Both the position numbers and the translations under genes were made by a program. This document shows positions 1 through 7,220 of a stretch of DNA of 28,492 bases, piece after piece (position 1 is the stretch's first letter; each line of letters starts with the position of its first letter). The DNA is from JBMNUM01 sp050946275. Lineage in GTDB: Bacteria > Actinomycetota > Coriobacteriia > Coriobacteriales > CADBOM01. Under the pieces are notes generated by a model, which saw only the letters and a list, made by a program, of their open reading frames with translations, did not search any database and was not told the origin of the DNA. The stretch lies in NCBI GenBank assembly GCA_050946275.1, contig JBMNUM010000025.1, forward strand, positions 1 to 28,492, given 5' to 3'.

Positions 1-193
1 TGTGCGCAGACAAGCACAAGAAAACAGCCGGGGTATCGTTAGTGGAGAAGCCAGGGCATCGTTCGTAGAGACAGCGAGAAGCCAGCCCAGTGCGACGAAT
101 TCGCCCGAGCCAAGGTTCTCGCTGGGCTCTTGCCCGCGAGGTTCTTGGACCGGGCGAAGGCGGCGTGCTGGATGGCTTCGCAGCGTCAAGGGG
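1..193. other. Left-edge non-coding stretch with a long imperfect hairpin
   Basis: No convincing gene is seen here. Bases 100-158 fold into one imperfect hairpin: 100-106 pairs with 152-158 (7 bp), 110-114 with 144-148 (5 bp), 118-122 with 136-140 (5 bp) and 124-126 with 133-135, separated by symmetrical 3x3 internal loops. A competing pairing exists: 72-80 (CAGCGAGAA) matches 116-124, and 84-90 (AGCCCAG) matches 122-128. Two loosely similar direct repeats beginning ATCGTT lie at about 35-60 and 59-90. The stretch follows the 3' end of the glycosyltransferase operon. It may be a 3' structure, an unannotated RNA, or the leader of a gene beyond the window. Confidence 0.4.
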
Positions 194-219
194 TCCGAGC
201 GTCCGGCAGGACGCTCGGA
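194..219 (-). terminator. Hairpin directly after the glycosyltransferase stop codon
   Basis: A perfect 11-bp stem (194-204 with 209-219, arm TCCGAGCGTCC) with a 4-base loop begins one base past the TAG stop of the glycosyltransferase gene. Its position and strength suit a transcription end or an mRNA 3' stabiliser. No run of T follows it on the minus strand, so it is not a textbook intrinsic terminator. Confidence 0.6.
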
Positions 220-220
220 A

Positions 221-1270
221 CTAGTTGAATTTGAAGATTTTCTGCGTGATGTGGTAGAGGTGCGTCATGACTGCTGCGCCACGGTCGCCGGGAAGGTTCA
301 CGACGCGGCCGAGGGCGCTGTTGCGCATGTGGGGGTAGATTCCCGGATTGTTCTTCTCGAGATAGGTCCAGATGTCGGCGCGCAGCTTGAACTTGTCGGG
401 TCGGTCGGCGAGCATGCTGAACATGCTGCAGATGATCATCATCATGCGCAGGTAGCTCTCCATGTAGTCGCGCAGCGGCTTGTTGTGGACGTCTTCCACG
501 AGGTCGTACGCATCGATCATCGTGCGCGTGACGCGGAGCTGTTGCTCGATGCGCGAGACCATGATCTTCTCGTTGACGGACTGATCGTCGCGGCCGATGA
601 AGTAGCGGTAGAGGTCGAGGTCGACGTAGAAAATCGTCTTGACGTAGGGCAGCGGCACGTACACGAAGACGTTGTCCACGTAGAACGTGTGCTTGGGCAG
701 CCTCACACCGCTCTCGCGCAGCACCTCGGTGCGGTACATGACAGAGTGCATGAGGATGAAGCGCCAGGGCGGGAAGTGCCCAGCCTCCTCCCAACCGAAC
801 ACCTTGCCGACGGGAAGGATGTTCTTATAGTCCGCGACTTCCTGTCCGCGCGCCTCGTTCTCGTAGACATAGTTCGCGAGAATCAGGTCGACGGGCTCGG
901 GCTGCTTTGCGAACTGCTCGATGAGCTCGAGCATCGCCTTCATCGACTCGAGGTCCACCCAGTCATCGGAATCGACGACCTTGAAGTACAGGCCGGTCGC
1001 GAGGGCAAGGCCGGAGTTGACGGCGCCGCCATGGCCGGCGTTCTCCTGGTGCACGGCGCGGATGACATTGGGATAGCGCTCCATCCAGTCGTCGGCCTTG
1101 TCCGCGGTGTCGTCGTTATACGAACCGTCATCGATGATCAGAATCTCGACGGCATCGAGATTCGCCGCGCAGCCGTCGAGGATCGACTGGATGCAGTGAT
1201 CCATGTACTCGGCCGAGTTGTAGCACGGAATAGTGAACGTGATGAGCTTGCCCGTTTGTTGAGCGGCCAT
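221..1270 (-). CDS. Glycosyltransferase family 2 (GT-A fold)
   Basis: This cytoplasmic or membrane-associated enzyme of 349 residues should transfer a sugar from a nucleotide-sugar donor to a growing surface glycan or a lipid-linked acceptor. The N-terminal half is a typical GT2 domain: an opening beta strand with TIPCYN near residues 13-18, the nucleotide-binding DDGS at 47-50, GHGGAVNSG at 79-87, and the metal-binding DSDD at 100-103. The C-terminal 150 residues are less conserved and have no clear membrane helix. The ATG at 1270 is preceded by AGGGAG about 8 bases upstream. It is the last gene of a probable minus-strand operon with the UDP-galactopyranose mutase and ModD-like genes, which makes a galactofuranosyl or related glycan attractive. 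Donor and acceptor cannot be read from the sequence. Confidence 0.9.
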   Translation of the reverse strand: MAAQQTGKLITFTIPCYNSAEYMDHCIQSILDGCAANLDAVEILIIDDGSYNDDTADKADDWMERYPNVIRAVHQENAGHGGAVNSGLALATGLYFKVVDSDDWVDLESMKAMLELIEQFAKQPEPVDLILANYVYENEARGQEVADYKNILPVGKVFGWEEAGHFPPWRFILMHSVMYRTEVLRESGVRLPKHTFYVDNVFVYVPLPYVKTIFYVDLDLYRYFIGRDDQSVNEKIMVSRIEQQLRVTRTMIDAYDLVEDVHNKPLRDYMESYLRMMMIICSMFSMLADRPDKFKLRADIWTYLEKNNPGIYPHMRNSALGRVVNLPGDRGAAVMTHLYHITQKIFKFN

Positions 1271-1359
1271 ATATGAGGCTCCCTTCGATCAGCGTCCTCG
1301 CCAGCTGGCATGCAGGCGAGGCGCGAACCGACGCTTTGGTCAGTTTGTCCGAGGAACCA

Positions 1360-2214
1360 CTATACAGTATCGGGCAGGGGAATCATCCGCACAGACATGT
1401 CGAGGGGCTTTGCGCTTAGCGGAGAGGTCGTGGCGATGCCGTCAATGCCGGTTTTCGCGTACTCGGCAGCGTTGCCCAAGTTGACGCCTCCCGCCGCGAT
1501 GAGGGTGATGCGCGGGTTGATCGTGCGCAGCCCTGGCACCAGCCGAGCGATCTCGTCGGGAGAAGCCTTGTCGAACTGGATGCCGTCGACGCCGGCGCTC
1601 GCAAGCCGAAGCGCGTTTTCCACCGTCGACTCGACGAAGAACTTCTTCTCAATGCATCGGCGCCTCAAGACGGGAATCTGATCGATGAAGGCGTCGAGGC
1701 CGCCCATGAACTCGATGTGCTGGTCGAACACGAGCACCGTCTCGGAGAGACCGAGCCGGTGGGGATAGGCGCCGCCGAGCACGACGGCCTCGGTGATGAG
1801 GTCTTTCACGCCGGGCATCGACTTCCGCGTGGTCAGGACCTCGCAACCGGGGGCAACCGCGTGAACCGCATCCACCATCTGCCGTGTCTTGGTCGCGATA
1901 GCCGACAGGTGGTCGAGGAGGTTCAGGCCCACCTTCCACGTCTTGTGGAGGGCATCGGCGCTCCCCCGCACCCTCAGCAGGGAATCCCCCGCCGCAACCG
2001 CATCACCAGCCGCAACCAGCGGCTCCGCATCGCAACCGAGCGTCTCGGCAACCCGCGCCGCTTCGTCGATTCCAGCCACGACGCACGCCTCGCGGGTGAA
2101 GTACTCCATCTCACCCGTCGTGTCGGCGATGCCTAGAACATGGGAGGTGAGGTCCAGGTACGGGACATCCTCCCCGATGAAGTACTCGATTCTGCCGTGT
2201 GGGATATAGGCCAT
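1360..2214 (-). CDS. modD: ModD / quinolinate phosphoribosyltransferase-like protein
   Basis: The 284-residue protein belongs to the QPRTase (NadC) fold family and most resembles the ModD branch, named from molybdenum-uptake loci but without a firmly established reaction. Visible signatures are EDVPYLDLT near residues 15-23, TTRKSMPGVKDL at 128-139 and HRLGLSETVLVF at 152-163, which match the family's phosphoribosyl-binding core, and a C-terminal barrel strand with AAGGVN. I chose the ATG at 2214 because GGAGAG sits just upstream and the family N-terminus begins here; an in-frame GTG at 2250 directly follows the glf stop and cannot be excluded. No molybdate transporter or other nad gene is adjacent. 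Its place between glf and a glycosyltransferase hints at use on another phosphoribosyl substrate, which is inference. Confidence 0.8.
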   Translation of the reverse strand: MAYIPHGRIEYFIGEDVPYLDLTSHVLGIADTTGEMEYFTREACVVAGIDEAARVAETLGCDAEPLVAAGDAVAAGDSLLRVRGSADALHKTWKVGLNLLDHLSAIATKTRQMVDAVHAVAPGCEVLTTRKSMPGVKDLITEAVVLGGAYPHRLGLSETVLVFDQHIEFMGGLDAFIDQIPVLRRRCIEKKFFVESTVENALRLASAGVDGIQFDKASPDEIARLVPGLRTINPRITLIAAGGVNLGNAAEYAKTGIDGIATTSPLSAKPLDMSVRMIPLPDTV

Positions 2215-2250
2215 GAGACTCTCCGTCGCTCCGGTCTGCCGGTGTTGCAC

Positions 2251-3474
2251 CTAGCCGCACAGCTCGTCGGCGAGCTCGAGCGCACGCACCACGATGGCAT
2301 CCATGTTGTAGTAGCGATACTCCGCGAGCCGCCCAATCAGATGGAAGTCCTCGATGCCTTCGGCGAGCTTGCGGTAGCGCTCATAGTGAGCCTGGTTCTC
2401 GTCGCTGATGATGGCATAGTAGGGAATCTGGCCCGGCAGCGCCTCGTACGCGCGCGGGTACTCCTTCATGATGGTCGTCTTGCCGAGCTTCTGGCCCGTC
2501 ATGTGTGTGAACTCGGTGATGCGCGTGTAGTCCTCGCTCACGGTGTAGTTCACCGTGCCACACGGCTGCCAATGGCTGCAATTGTGCGTCTCGTAGACGA
2601 AGTCGAGCGAGCGGTACGGCAGATGCCCGAAGCGGTTGCCGAACAGCTCGTCGATCGCGCCGGTATACACGAGCGTGCCGTGGAAAGGCTGCCTGCAAAC
2701 GCTCACGTCGATGCGGCCGTCCTCGCCCGGCTCGGAGAACGCGAGGGCCTCGCGCCCATCGGTGCCGAGGTAGACGTCTATGAGCGGATGATCGAGCAGT
2801 GCCTCGAACAGCGCGGTGTAGCCCTGCGCCGGCATGCCCTGGTAGGCATCCTGGAAGTAGCGGTTGTCGCGCGAGATGAACACGGGAACGCGTGCGGTGA
2901 CCGAGGGGTCGACCTCCTCGGGCGTGAGCCCCCACTGCTTCTGCGTGTAACGCAGGAAGACGTTGTTGTAGACGAAGTCGGCGATCTCCGCGAGCTCGGG
3001 GTCGTCGCTCTCGCGCAGCTCGATGATGGGAACCTTGCGCTCGTCGCCGAAGGTGTCGACGAGCTTCGTGATGTAGCGCTCGGCCGTCTCGGCGTCGAAC
3101 ACCGTCTCGATCGAGTTCTTGTTGAACGGGACGGGGATGTAGGGACCCGGCGCATCTTCCGTGCCCAGATTGGCGAGCACCTCGTGCTGGTAGTCGAGCC
3201 ACTCCGTGAAGCGCGAGAGGTACGTGTAGGCACGCTCGCTGTTCGTGTGGAAGATGTGCGGCCCGTACTGGTGGATGAGAACACCCGCATCGTCGAGGCG
3301 GTCGTAGGCGTTGCCGCCGATATGGTCGCGCTGTTCGATGATCGCAACGCGCTTGCCAGCTCGCTCCGCCAGCTCGCGCGCCACGACGGAACCCGCGAAG
3401 CCGGCTCCTATGACGATCACGTCATACCCAGCTAGCTGGCTGCCGTCTCCCCGCTCGCAAATCCTCACGCCCAC
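2251..3474 (-). CDS. glf: UDP-galactopyranose mutase
   Basis: This flavoenzyme interconverts UDP-galactopyranose and UDP-galactofuranose, the donor for galactofuranose in cell-surface polysaccharides. The 407-residue product shows the FAD dinucleotide motif GAGFAG at residues 23-28, an acidic strand end at Glu47, the family motif HIGGNAYD at 51-58 and GPHIFHT at 71-77. The remaining mixed domain has family-typical length. The family usually starts about 16 residues later (YDVIVIGAG), but no later start codon fits; the GTG at 3474 has a good upstream AGGAG, so the extension is probably real. It heads the operon glf - modD-like - GT2, with about 36 bases between its stop and the next ATG. Identity is firm; the glycan it feeds is unknown. 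Confidence 0.95.
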   Translation of the reverse strand: MGVRICERGDGSQLAGYDVIVIGAGFAGSVVARELAERAGKRVAIIEQRDHIGGNAYDRLDDAGVLIHQYGPHIFHTNSERAYTYLSRFTEWLDYQHEVLANLGTEDAPGPYIPVPFNKNSIETVFDAETAERYITKLVDTFGDERKVPIIELRESDDPELAEIADFVYNNVFLRYTQKQWGLTPEEVDPSVTARVPVFISRDNRYFQDAYQGMPAQGYTALFEALLDHPLIDVYLGTDGREALAFSEPGEDGRIDVSVCRQPFHGTLVYTGAIDELFGNRFGHLPYRSLDFVYETHNCSHWQPCGTVNYTVSEDYTRITEFTHMTGQKLGKTTIMKEYPRAYEALPGQIPYYAIISDENQAHYERYRKLAEGIEDFHLIGRLAEYRYYNMDAIVVRALELADELCG

Positions 3475-3540
3475 GACGTCTCCTCTCCCGTGACAGATCG
3501 TCTGGTCACATCCGCGACATCTTCCAGCGATGCGCGGGCC

Positions 3541-3801
3541 TCACATTCCCCATTCGAGAATCTCGAACACATACTCGACCTTCGTGTTCTCCTGCACGAA
3601 GCTGACCTGGTTTCCGCTCAGGATCATCTGGCCGTAGTCGCGAATCACACGCGGCTCATCGGTCGCCTCATCGTTGTAGATGAACGTGAAGAGCAGGTCG
3701 AAATGACTTGCGCGGCCGGTTACGGCAAGTTCACCCACGCACCCCGCGTTGGGATGCTCGGTGGACGAGACAAGCATTGCCATTCCGATGTATTGCGCCA
3801 T
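3541..3801 (-). CDS. Small protein of unknown function (86 aa)
   Basis: I do not recognise this protein. It is 86 residues long with alternating hydrophobic and charged residues suggesting a small beta-rich fold, and has no signal peptide or membrane helix. Codon use matches neighbouring real genes (C/G at most third positions, TAC, GAG, AAC), which is the main reason to call it. The ATG at 3801 has only a weak ribosome site; Met7 and Met9 are alternative starts. On its promoter side there is a TATGAT -10-like hexamer (3838-3843) directly beside a 31-bp palindrome (3847-3877). It is transcribed divergently from the acyl-ACP thioesterase gene, 66 bases before glf, and may lead the glf operon. 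No function is proposed. Confidence 0.6.
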   Translation of the reverse strand: MAQYIGMAMLVSSTEHPNAGCVGELAVTGRASHFDLLFTFIYNDEATDEPRVIRDYGQMILSGNQVSFVQENTKVEYVFEILEWGM

Positions 3802-3846
3802 GAGTCACCGCGTTTCGTATGTCGGGTCATCCTGTCTATCATACCG

Positions 3847-3877
3847 GATGAGTCGAAGGACAGTCCTTTGACTCATC
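3847..3877. repeat. 31-bp near-perfect palindrome (family A, copy 1)
   Basis: The outer arms GATGAGTC (3847-3854) and GACTCATC (3870-3877) and the inner arms AAGGAC and GTCCTT are centred on A3862; a single G/T pair is the only imperfection. It lies in the divergent intergenic region between the small unknown gene and the thioesterase gene, over the likely -35 area of the former. Related palindromes occur at 6035-6067 and 8156-8184. The third copy is not at a promoter, which favours a dispersed repeat over a dedicated operator. Confidence 0.7.
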
Positions 3878-3958
3878 GATTGACGACCAAGGGCCGTGCG
3901 CCGGTTCATCAGTGCTAAGCTTCCCACTTGAAACACATGCGACGAGAAGGAGCTGCCC

Positions 3959-4693
3959 GTGCTGGTGACCACCGAATACCGCGTAGGAATCGAAGACGTC
4001 GGGGAGAACAACGAGGTTACGAACAAGGCGCTCCTCGAGACGCTCACGAACGTCACGAACTATCACGGGTTCCTGATCGGACAGGGCACGGGACATCTCG
4101 ACACGATGCCGCTCGGCTGGGTCGTGACCAACTGGAAGCTCGAGGTCTACAAGCGCCCGACGATCTGCGAGCGCATGATCGCGCGCACGTGGGTCGAGAC
4201 CTACTCGCACGCCCTGGCCAACCGCGGAAACGACATCATCGCTCCCGATGGCAGCGTCATCGCGCGTGCTGCATCGACTTGGGTGGCCATCGACCTCGAG
4301 GCGGGCAAGCCGTACCACCTCGACGAGCGGGTCATGGGGCCCTACGAGGCGGAGCCGGGGATCCACGAGTGCGTCGACTGGCGCTACGGAAAGATCCGCG
4401 ACGCGAACTTCACCGTCGAGGGTTCGGCACGCGTGACCGTGGGCAAGGCGATGATCGACATCAACGACCATGTGCGCAACCCCATGTATCTCGACCTCGT
4501 GATGGAGGCGCTTCCCTCGCCCCTCGATCGCGCGCACTTCGACTATCTCGAGGTCACCTACCGCGCCGAGGTGAAGGCGGGGGACACCGTCACCGTCGAG
4601 TACGGAACCCTGGCAGACGGGAAGTTCGGCGTGCGCATCCTCGATGACGACGGACGCGTGCACGTCACCATGATCATGGACAAGCGTCGATAG
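3959..4693 (+). CDS. Acyl-ACP thioesterase (FatA/FatB-type double hotdog)
   Basis: The enzyme hydrolyses acyl-acyl carrier protein in the cytoplasm, ending fatty acid elongation and releasing free fatty acid. The 244-residue protein has two hotdog halves: the first with NYHGF near residues 34-38 and WVVTNWKLEVYKRP at 54-67, the second with IDINDH at 166-171. Asp167, Asn169, His171 and Glu204 (in YRAEV) fit the Asp-Asn-His-Glu catalytic set proposed for plant FatB. The GTG at 3959 is chosen because AAGGAG lies six bases upstream and the protein begins as the family does. It is a single-gene unit on the plus strand, facing the alcohol dehydrogenase gene across an inverted repeat. Chain-length preference cannot be read. 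Confidence 0.9.
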   Translation: MLVTTEYRVGIEDVGENNEVTNKALLETLTNVTNYHGFLIGQGTGHLDTMPLGWVVTNWKLEVYKRPTICERMIARTWVETYSHALANRGNDIIAPDGSVIARAASTWVAIDLEAGKPYHLDERVMGPYEAEPGIHECVDWRYGKIRDANFTVEGSARVTVGKAMIDINDHVRNPMYLDLVMEALPSPLDRAHFDYLEVTYRAEVKAGDTVTVEYGTLADGKFGVRILDDDGRVHVTMIMDKRR

Positions 4694-4713
4694 GCCTGCC
4701 GAACATTGACAAA

Positions 4714-4780
4714 CAAGGCGGGGCTGATCGGCAGGTTTTTCATGAGCGCGCTCGAAAACCTGCCGATCAGCCCCGACTTG
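4714..4780. repeat. Long inverted repeat between convergent genes (family B, copy 1)
   Basis: Bases 4720-4739 pair perfectly with 4755-4774 (core AACCTGCCGATCAGCCCC on one strand). Pairing continues outward to 4714/4780 with a single mismatch at 4718/4776, giving a 26-position stem. The loop 4740-4754 holds the small palindrome GAGCGCGCTC. It sits between the ends of the thioesterase and alcohol dehydrogenase genes and could end transcription from both sides, although no T-run follows the stem on either strand. The same core word recurs at 6073-6148 beyond the other end of the dehydrogenase gene, so it belongs to a repeat family. Confidence 0.75.
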
Positions 4781-4796
4781 CTTGATAGGTCTTAGC

Positions 4797-6023
4797 CTAG
4801 TCGAAGGCGCTCTCGTAAATGGCGACCACGTCCTCGCGGTCCAGCTTCGCGAACGCGCCGAACGGCTCGCCCTTGTCGGCGATGACGCGATCGGCCAGCT
4901 CGTCGATATCGTCGCGCGTGAGGCCGAACTCATCGAGCGTGGCGGGCATGCCGATGGACTGGAAGAACGCCGCAAGCTCGTCGATTGCCGCCTCGATGGC
5001 CCACTCGCGCGCAAGCTCGTCGCCCTCGTAGCCCTCGTCGCCCTCCTCGACCGGCTCGATGCCGAAAACCTCACGGCCGAACAGCAGGAAGCGCTCGGGA
5101 TCCACCGTCCACACATGGCGCATCCAAGCGGGAAGGATGACGGCCAGGCCGGCGCCGTGCGTGATGCGCGCATCATAGGCGCTCATGGCGTGCTCGAGCC
5201 CATGGCTCTCCCAACCGCCGGCGCGCGCCAGGGTCAGACCGCGTCCGCAGCCCACGAGGCCGTTATGGGCGAGCGTGCCGGCCCACATGATATTGGAGCG
5301 CGCGTCGAGGTCATTGGGATTCTCGAGCACGCGCGGCGTCTCCTCGATGAGGGAGCGGATGATCCCGTAGGCGATGTTGTCGGTGACGGGCACGGGGCCC
5401 ACGCCGGAGAAGCTGCGCTCGCAGACGTGCGCGATCATGTCGGTGACACCTGCCGCCGTCTGGTAAGCGGGAAGGGTGACCGTGAGCTCGGGATCCATGA
5501 ACGCGACCCGGGGGCGGAACGCATCGCCGGCGGCGCTGGCCTTCTTGCCGATGGAGTCGTCGTTGAGCACGCAGCTGCTGCTCCCCTCGCTACCCGCACC
5601 GGGCATCGTGAGGACGACGCAGATCGGCAGGCACTCGGCGACCTTCGCCTTCTTCGCGAAGAAATCCCACACATCCCCGTCGTAGAGCGTTCCGAATCCG
5701 ATTGCCTTGGAGGCATCGATGACGCTTCCGCCGCCGAGGGCGAGAACGGCATCCACGCTCTCGGCACGTGCGAGGTCGATGCCGGCGCGAACGAACGTCA
5801 CCTCGGGATTGGGCCGTGCGCCGCCATGCTCGACGCACGAGACGCCGGCTGCCGCGAGCGCATCCTTCACGCGGTCGAGCAGGCCGCTGCGCTTAGCCGA
5901 TCCCTGCCCATACACGAGCAGGACCTTATTCCAACCCTGAGCGGCGAGCTCCTCGCCCACCTGGTCGACGACGCCGGGGCCGAACACATACTTCGTGGGT
6001 GCTTGCCAGGTGAACGGATTCAT
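4797..6023 (-). CDS. Iron-containing alcohol dehydrogenase (YqhD/BDH-like)
   Basis: A cytosolic NAD(P)H-dependent alcohol or aldehyde oxidoreductase of the group III metal-dependent family, 408 residues, normal length. The N-terminal domain carries the nucleotide-binding GGGS at 97-100 followed by VIDASKAI. Metal ligands of the helical domain are Asp195 and His199 (TDMIAH), and probably His274 and His289 (SHGLEH and THG), matching the Asp-His-His-His set of YqhD. The ATG at 6023 has AAGGAG six bases upstream. The likely physiological role is redox balancing in fermentation by reducing aldehydes; the exact substrate is unknown. It is divergent from the phosphotransacetylase gene and has intergenic palindromes on both sides, one overlapping its probable -10 box. 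Confidence 0.92.
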   Translation of the reverse strand: MNPFTWQAPTKYVFGPGVVDQVGEELAAQGWNKVLLVYGQGSAKRSGLLDRVKDALAAAGVSCVEHGGARPNPEVTFVRAGIDLARAESVDAVLALGGGSVIDASKAIGFGTLYDGDVWDFFAKKAKVAECLPICVVLTMPGAGSEGSSSCVLNDDSIGKKASAAGDAFRPRVAFMDPELTVTLPAYQTAAGVTDMIAHVCERSFSGVGPVPVTDNIAYGIIRSLIEETPRVLENPNDLDARSNIMWAGTLAHNGLVGCGRGLTLARAGGWESHGLEHAMSAYDARITHGAGLAVILPAWMRHVWTVDPERFLLFGREVFGIEPVEEGDEGYEGDELAREWAIEAAIDELAAFFQSIGMPATLDEFGLTRDDIDELADRVIADKGEPFGAFAKLDREDVVAIYESAFD

Positions 6024-6034
6024 GAGCGCTCCTT

Positions 6035-6067
6035 ATGAGTCAATGATGACAGTCATTATCGACTCAT
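6035..6067. repeat. 33-bp imperfect palindrome (family A, copy 2) over the dehydrogenase promoter
   Basis: The arms ATGAGTC (6035-6041) and GACTCAT (6061-6067) share a centre at A6051 with the inner palindrome ATGACAGTCAT (6046-6056); 14 of 16 positions pair. The probable -10 hexamer of the alcohol dehydrogenase gene (6055-6060) lies inside it, so it could act as an operator or, in the mRNA leader, as a hairpin. It resembles 3847-3877 and 8156-8184. Confidence 0.65.
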
Positions 6068-6082
6068 TGTACAACCTGCCAA
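6055..6082 (-). promoter_or_regulatory. Probable promoter of the alcohol dehydrogenase gene
   Basis: On the minus strand TTGGCA (6082-6077) and GATAAT (6060-6055) are separated by 16 bases, close to a sigma-70-type promoter, and lie 32 bases or more upstream of the ATG. The -35 hexamer is part of a family B repeat word and the -10 lies inside a family A palindrome. Confidence 0.45.
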
Positions 6083-6148
6083 TCGGGGTGGGACTATTTG
6101 ACGGCTTTGGCCAAACCTGTCAATCAGCCCCACCCTGATTGACAGGTT
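6071..6148. repeat. Tandem family B repeats: a degenerate copy and a perfect hairpin
   Basis: Bases 6114-6127 (AACCTGTCAATCAG) pair perfectly with 6135-6148 around a 7-base loop (CCCCACC). Immediately before it, 6073-6110 holds a diverged copy that starts AACCTGCCAATC and ends with a GTGGG...TTTGAC segment matching the reverse complement of the repeat at about 16 of 21 positions. The element lies between the divergent dehydrogenase and phosphotransacetylase genes. TTGACA at 6139-6144, inside the right arm, is 14 bases from TATCAT at 6159-6164, a short spacing for a phosphotransacetylase promoter. Confidence 0.65.
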
Positions 6149-6197
6149 GCTCGGATGCTATCATTTGGGAGATGAACTCACGGCGAAAGGACCTTCC

Positions 6198-7193
6198 ATG
6201 GGCACGTTCCTCGATACGATCATCTCCAAGGCATCTGCCGACCTGCAGACCATCGTCCTGCCCGAGGGCAGCGACCCGCGCACGCTCCAGGCGGCGCGCC
6301 AGGTGGTCGACAGGGGCATCGCGAAGGTCATCGTCCTCGGCACGTCCGAGGAGGTTGCCGCGCACGGCGTGTCCCTCGATGGCATCGAGGTTATCGACCC
6401 CGCGACGTCCCCCGACCGCGATGCGATGGCCGCGCGCCTGTTCGAACTGCGCAAGGCCAAGGGCATGACCGAGGAGGAGGCGCATGAGAAGGTCGCCGAC
6501 GTTCTCTATTGCGGGGTCATGATGGTGAGCATGGGACTCGCCGATGGCATGGTCGCCGGTGCCTGCCATGCCACGGGCGACGTCCTGCGCCCCGCCCTGC
6601 AGATCCTCAAGACGGCGCCGGGCACGAAGCTCGTCTCCGCGTTCTTCGTGATGGACGTGCCCGATTGCGAGTTCGGTGCCAACGGCACGTTCCTCTTCGC
6701 GGACTGCGCGCTCAACCAGTATCCCGATGCCGAGGCGCTCTCCGAGATCGCGCTCGGATCGGCGCAATCGTTCCGCAGCTTCATCGGCGGCCAGCCCGCC
6801 GTGGCGATGCTCTCGCACTCCACGTACGGCAGTGCAAAGGGCGCATCCATCGACAAGGTGCGCGAGGCGACCGCCCTCGCCCGCGAGAAGCAGCCCGATC
6901 TCGCCATCGATGGCGAGCTGCAGCTCGATGCGGCGATCGTGCCGTCCGTCGGCTCCTCCAAGGCGCCCGGCAGCAGCGTCGCCGGCAAGGCGAACGTGCT
7001 CGTCTTCCCCGACCTCGACAGCGCCAACATCGGCTACAAGCTCGTGCAGCGCCTTGCCAAGGCGCAGGCATATGGCCCGGTCATGCAGGGCATCGCGAAA
7101 CCCGTCAACGATCTGTCGCGCGGGTGCTCCGCCGATGACATCGTGGGCGTCGTGGCCATCACGGCCGTGCAAGCGCAAGCCGCCAGGCAGTAG
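6198..7193 (+). CDS. pta: Phosphate acetyltransferase
   Basis: This cytosolic enzyme converts acetyl-CoA and phosphate to acetyl phosphate and CoA, the first step of acetate formation with substrate-level ATP. The 331-residue length matches the short, single-domain Pta type without the N-terminal regulatory part. Family features include an opening VLPEGSDPRTLQAA near residues 20-33, a central GMVAGACHAT segment, and the phosphate/CoA-site STYGSAKGA. The reading frame stays open 17 codons upstream, but the ATG at 6198 has AAAGGA six bases before it and starts as the family does. Acetate kinase is not in the window. The alpha/beta hydrolase gene follows after 27 bases and is probably cotranscribed. 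Confidence 0.95.
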   Translation: MGTFLDTIISKASADLQTIVLPEGSDPRTLQAARQVVDRGIAKVIVLGTSEEVAAHGVSLDGIEVIDPATSPDRDAMAARLFELRKAKGMTEEEAHEKVADVLYCGVMMVSMGLADGMVAGACHATGDVLRPALQILKTAPGTKLVSAFFVMDVPDCEFGANGTFLFADCALNQYPDAEALSEIALGSAQSFRSFIGGQPAVAMLSHSTYGSAKGASIDKVREATALAREKQPDLAIDGELQLDAAIVPSVGSSKAPGSSVAGKANVLVFPDLDSANIGYKLVQRLAKAQAYGPVMQGIAKPVNDLSRGCSADDIVGVVAITAVQAQAARQ

Positions 7194-7220
7194 AACGGGC
7201 GAGGGGCAAGGAGCCAGACC

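Noticed and set aside
2..1276. Plus-strand open frame of 424 codons
   Set aside because: It is the antisense of the family 2 glycosyltransferase, whose DDGS and DSDD motifs fix the coding strand.
3839..5176. Minus-strand open frame of 445 codons across the thioesterase and dehydrogenase end
   Set aside because: It runs antisense through a well-supported thioesterase and out of frame through the dehydrogenase.
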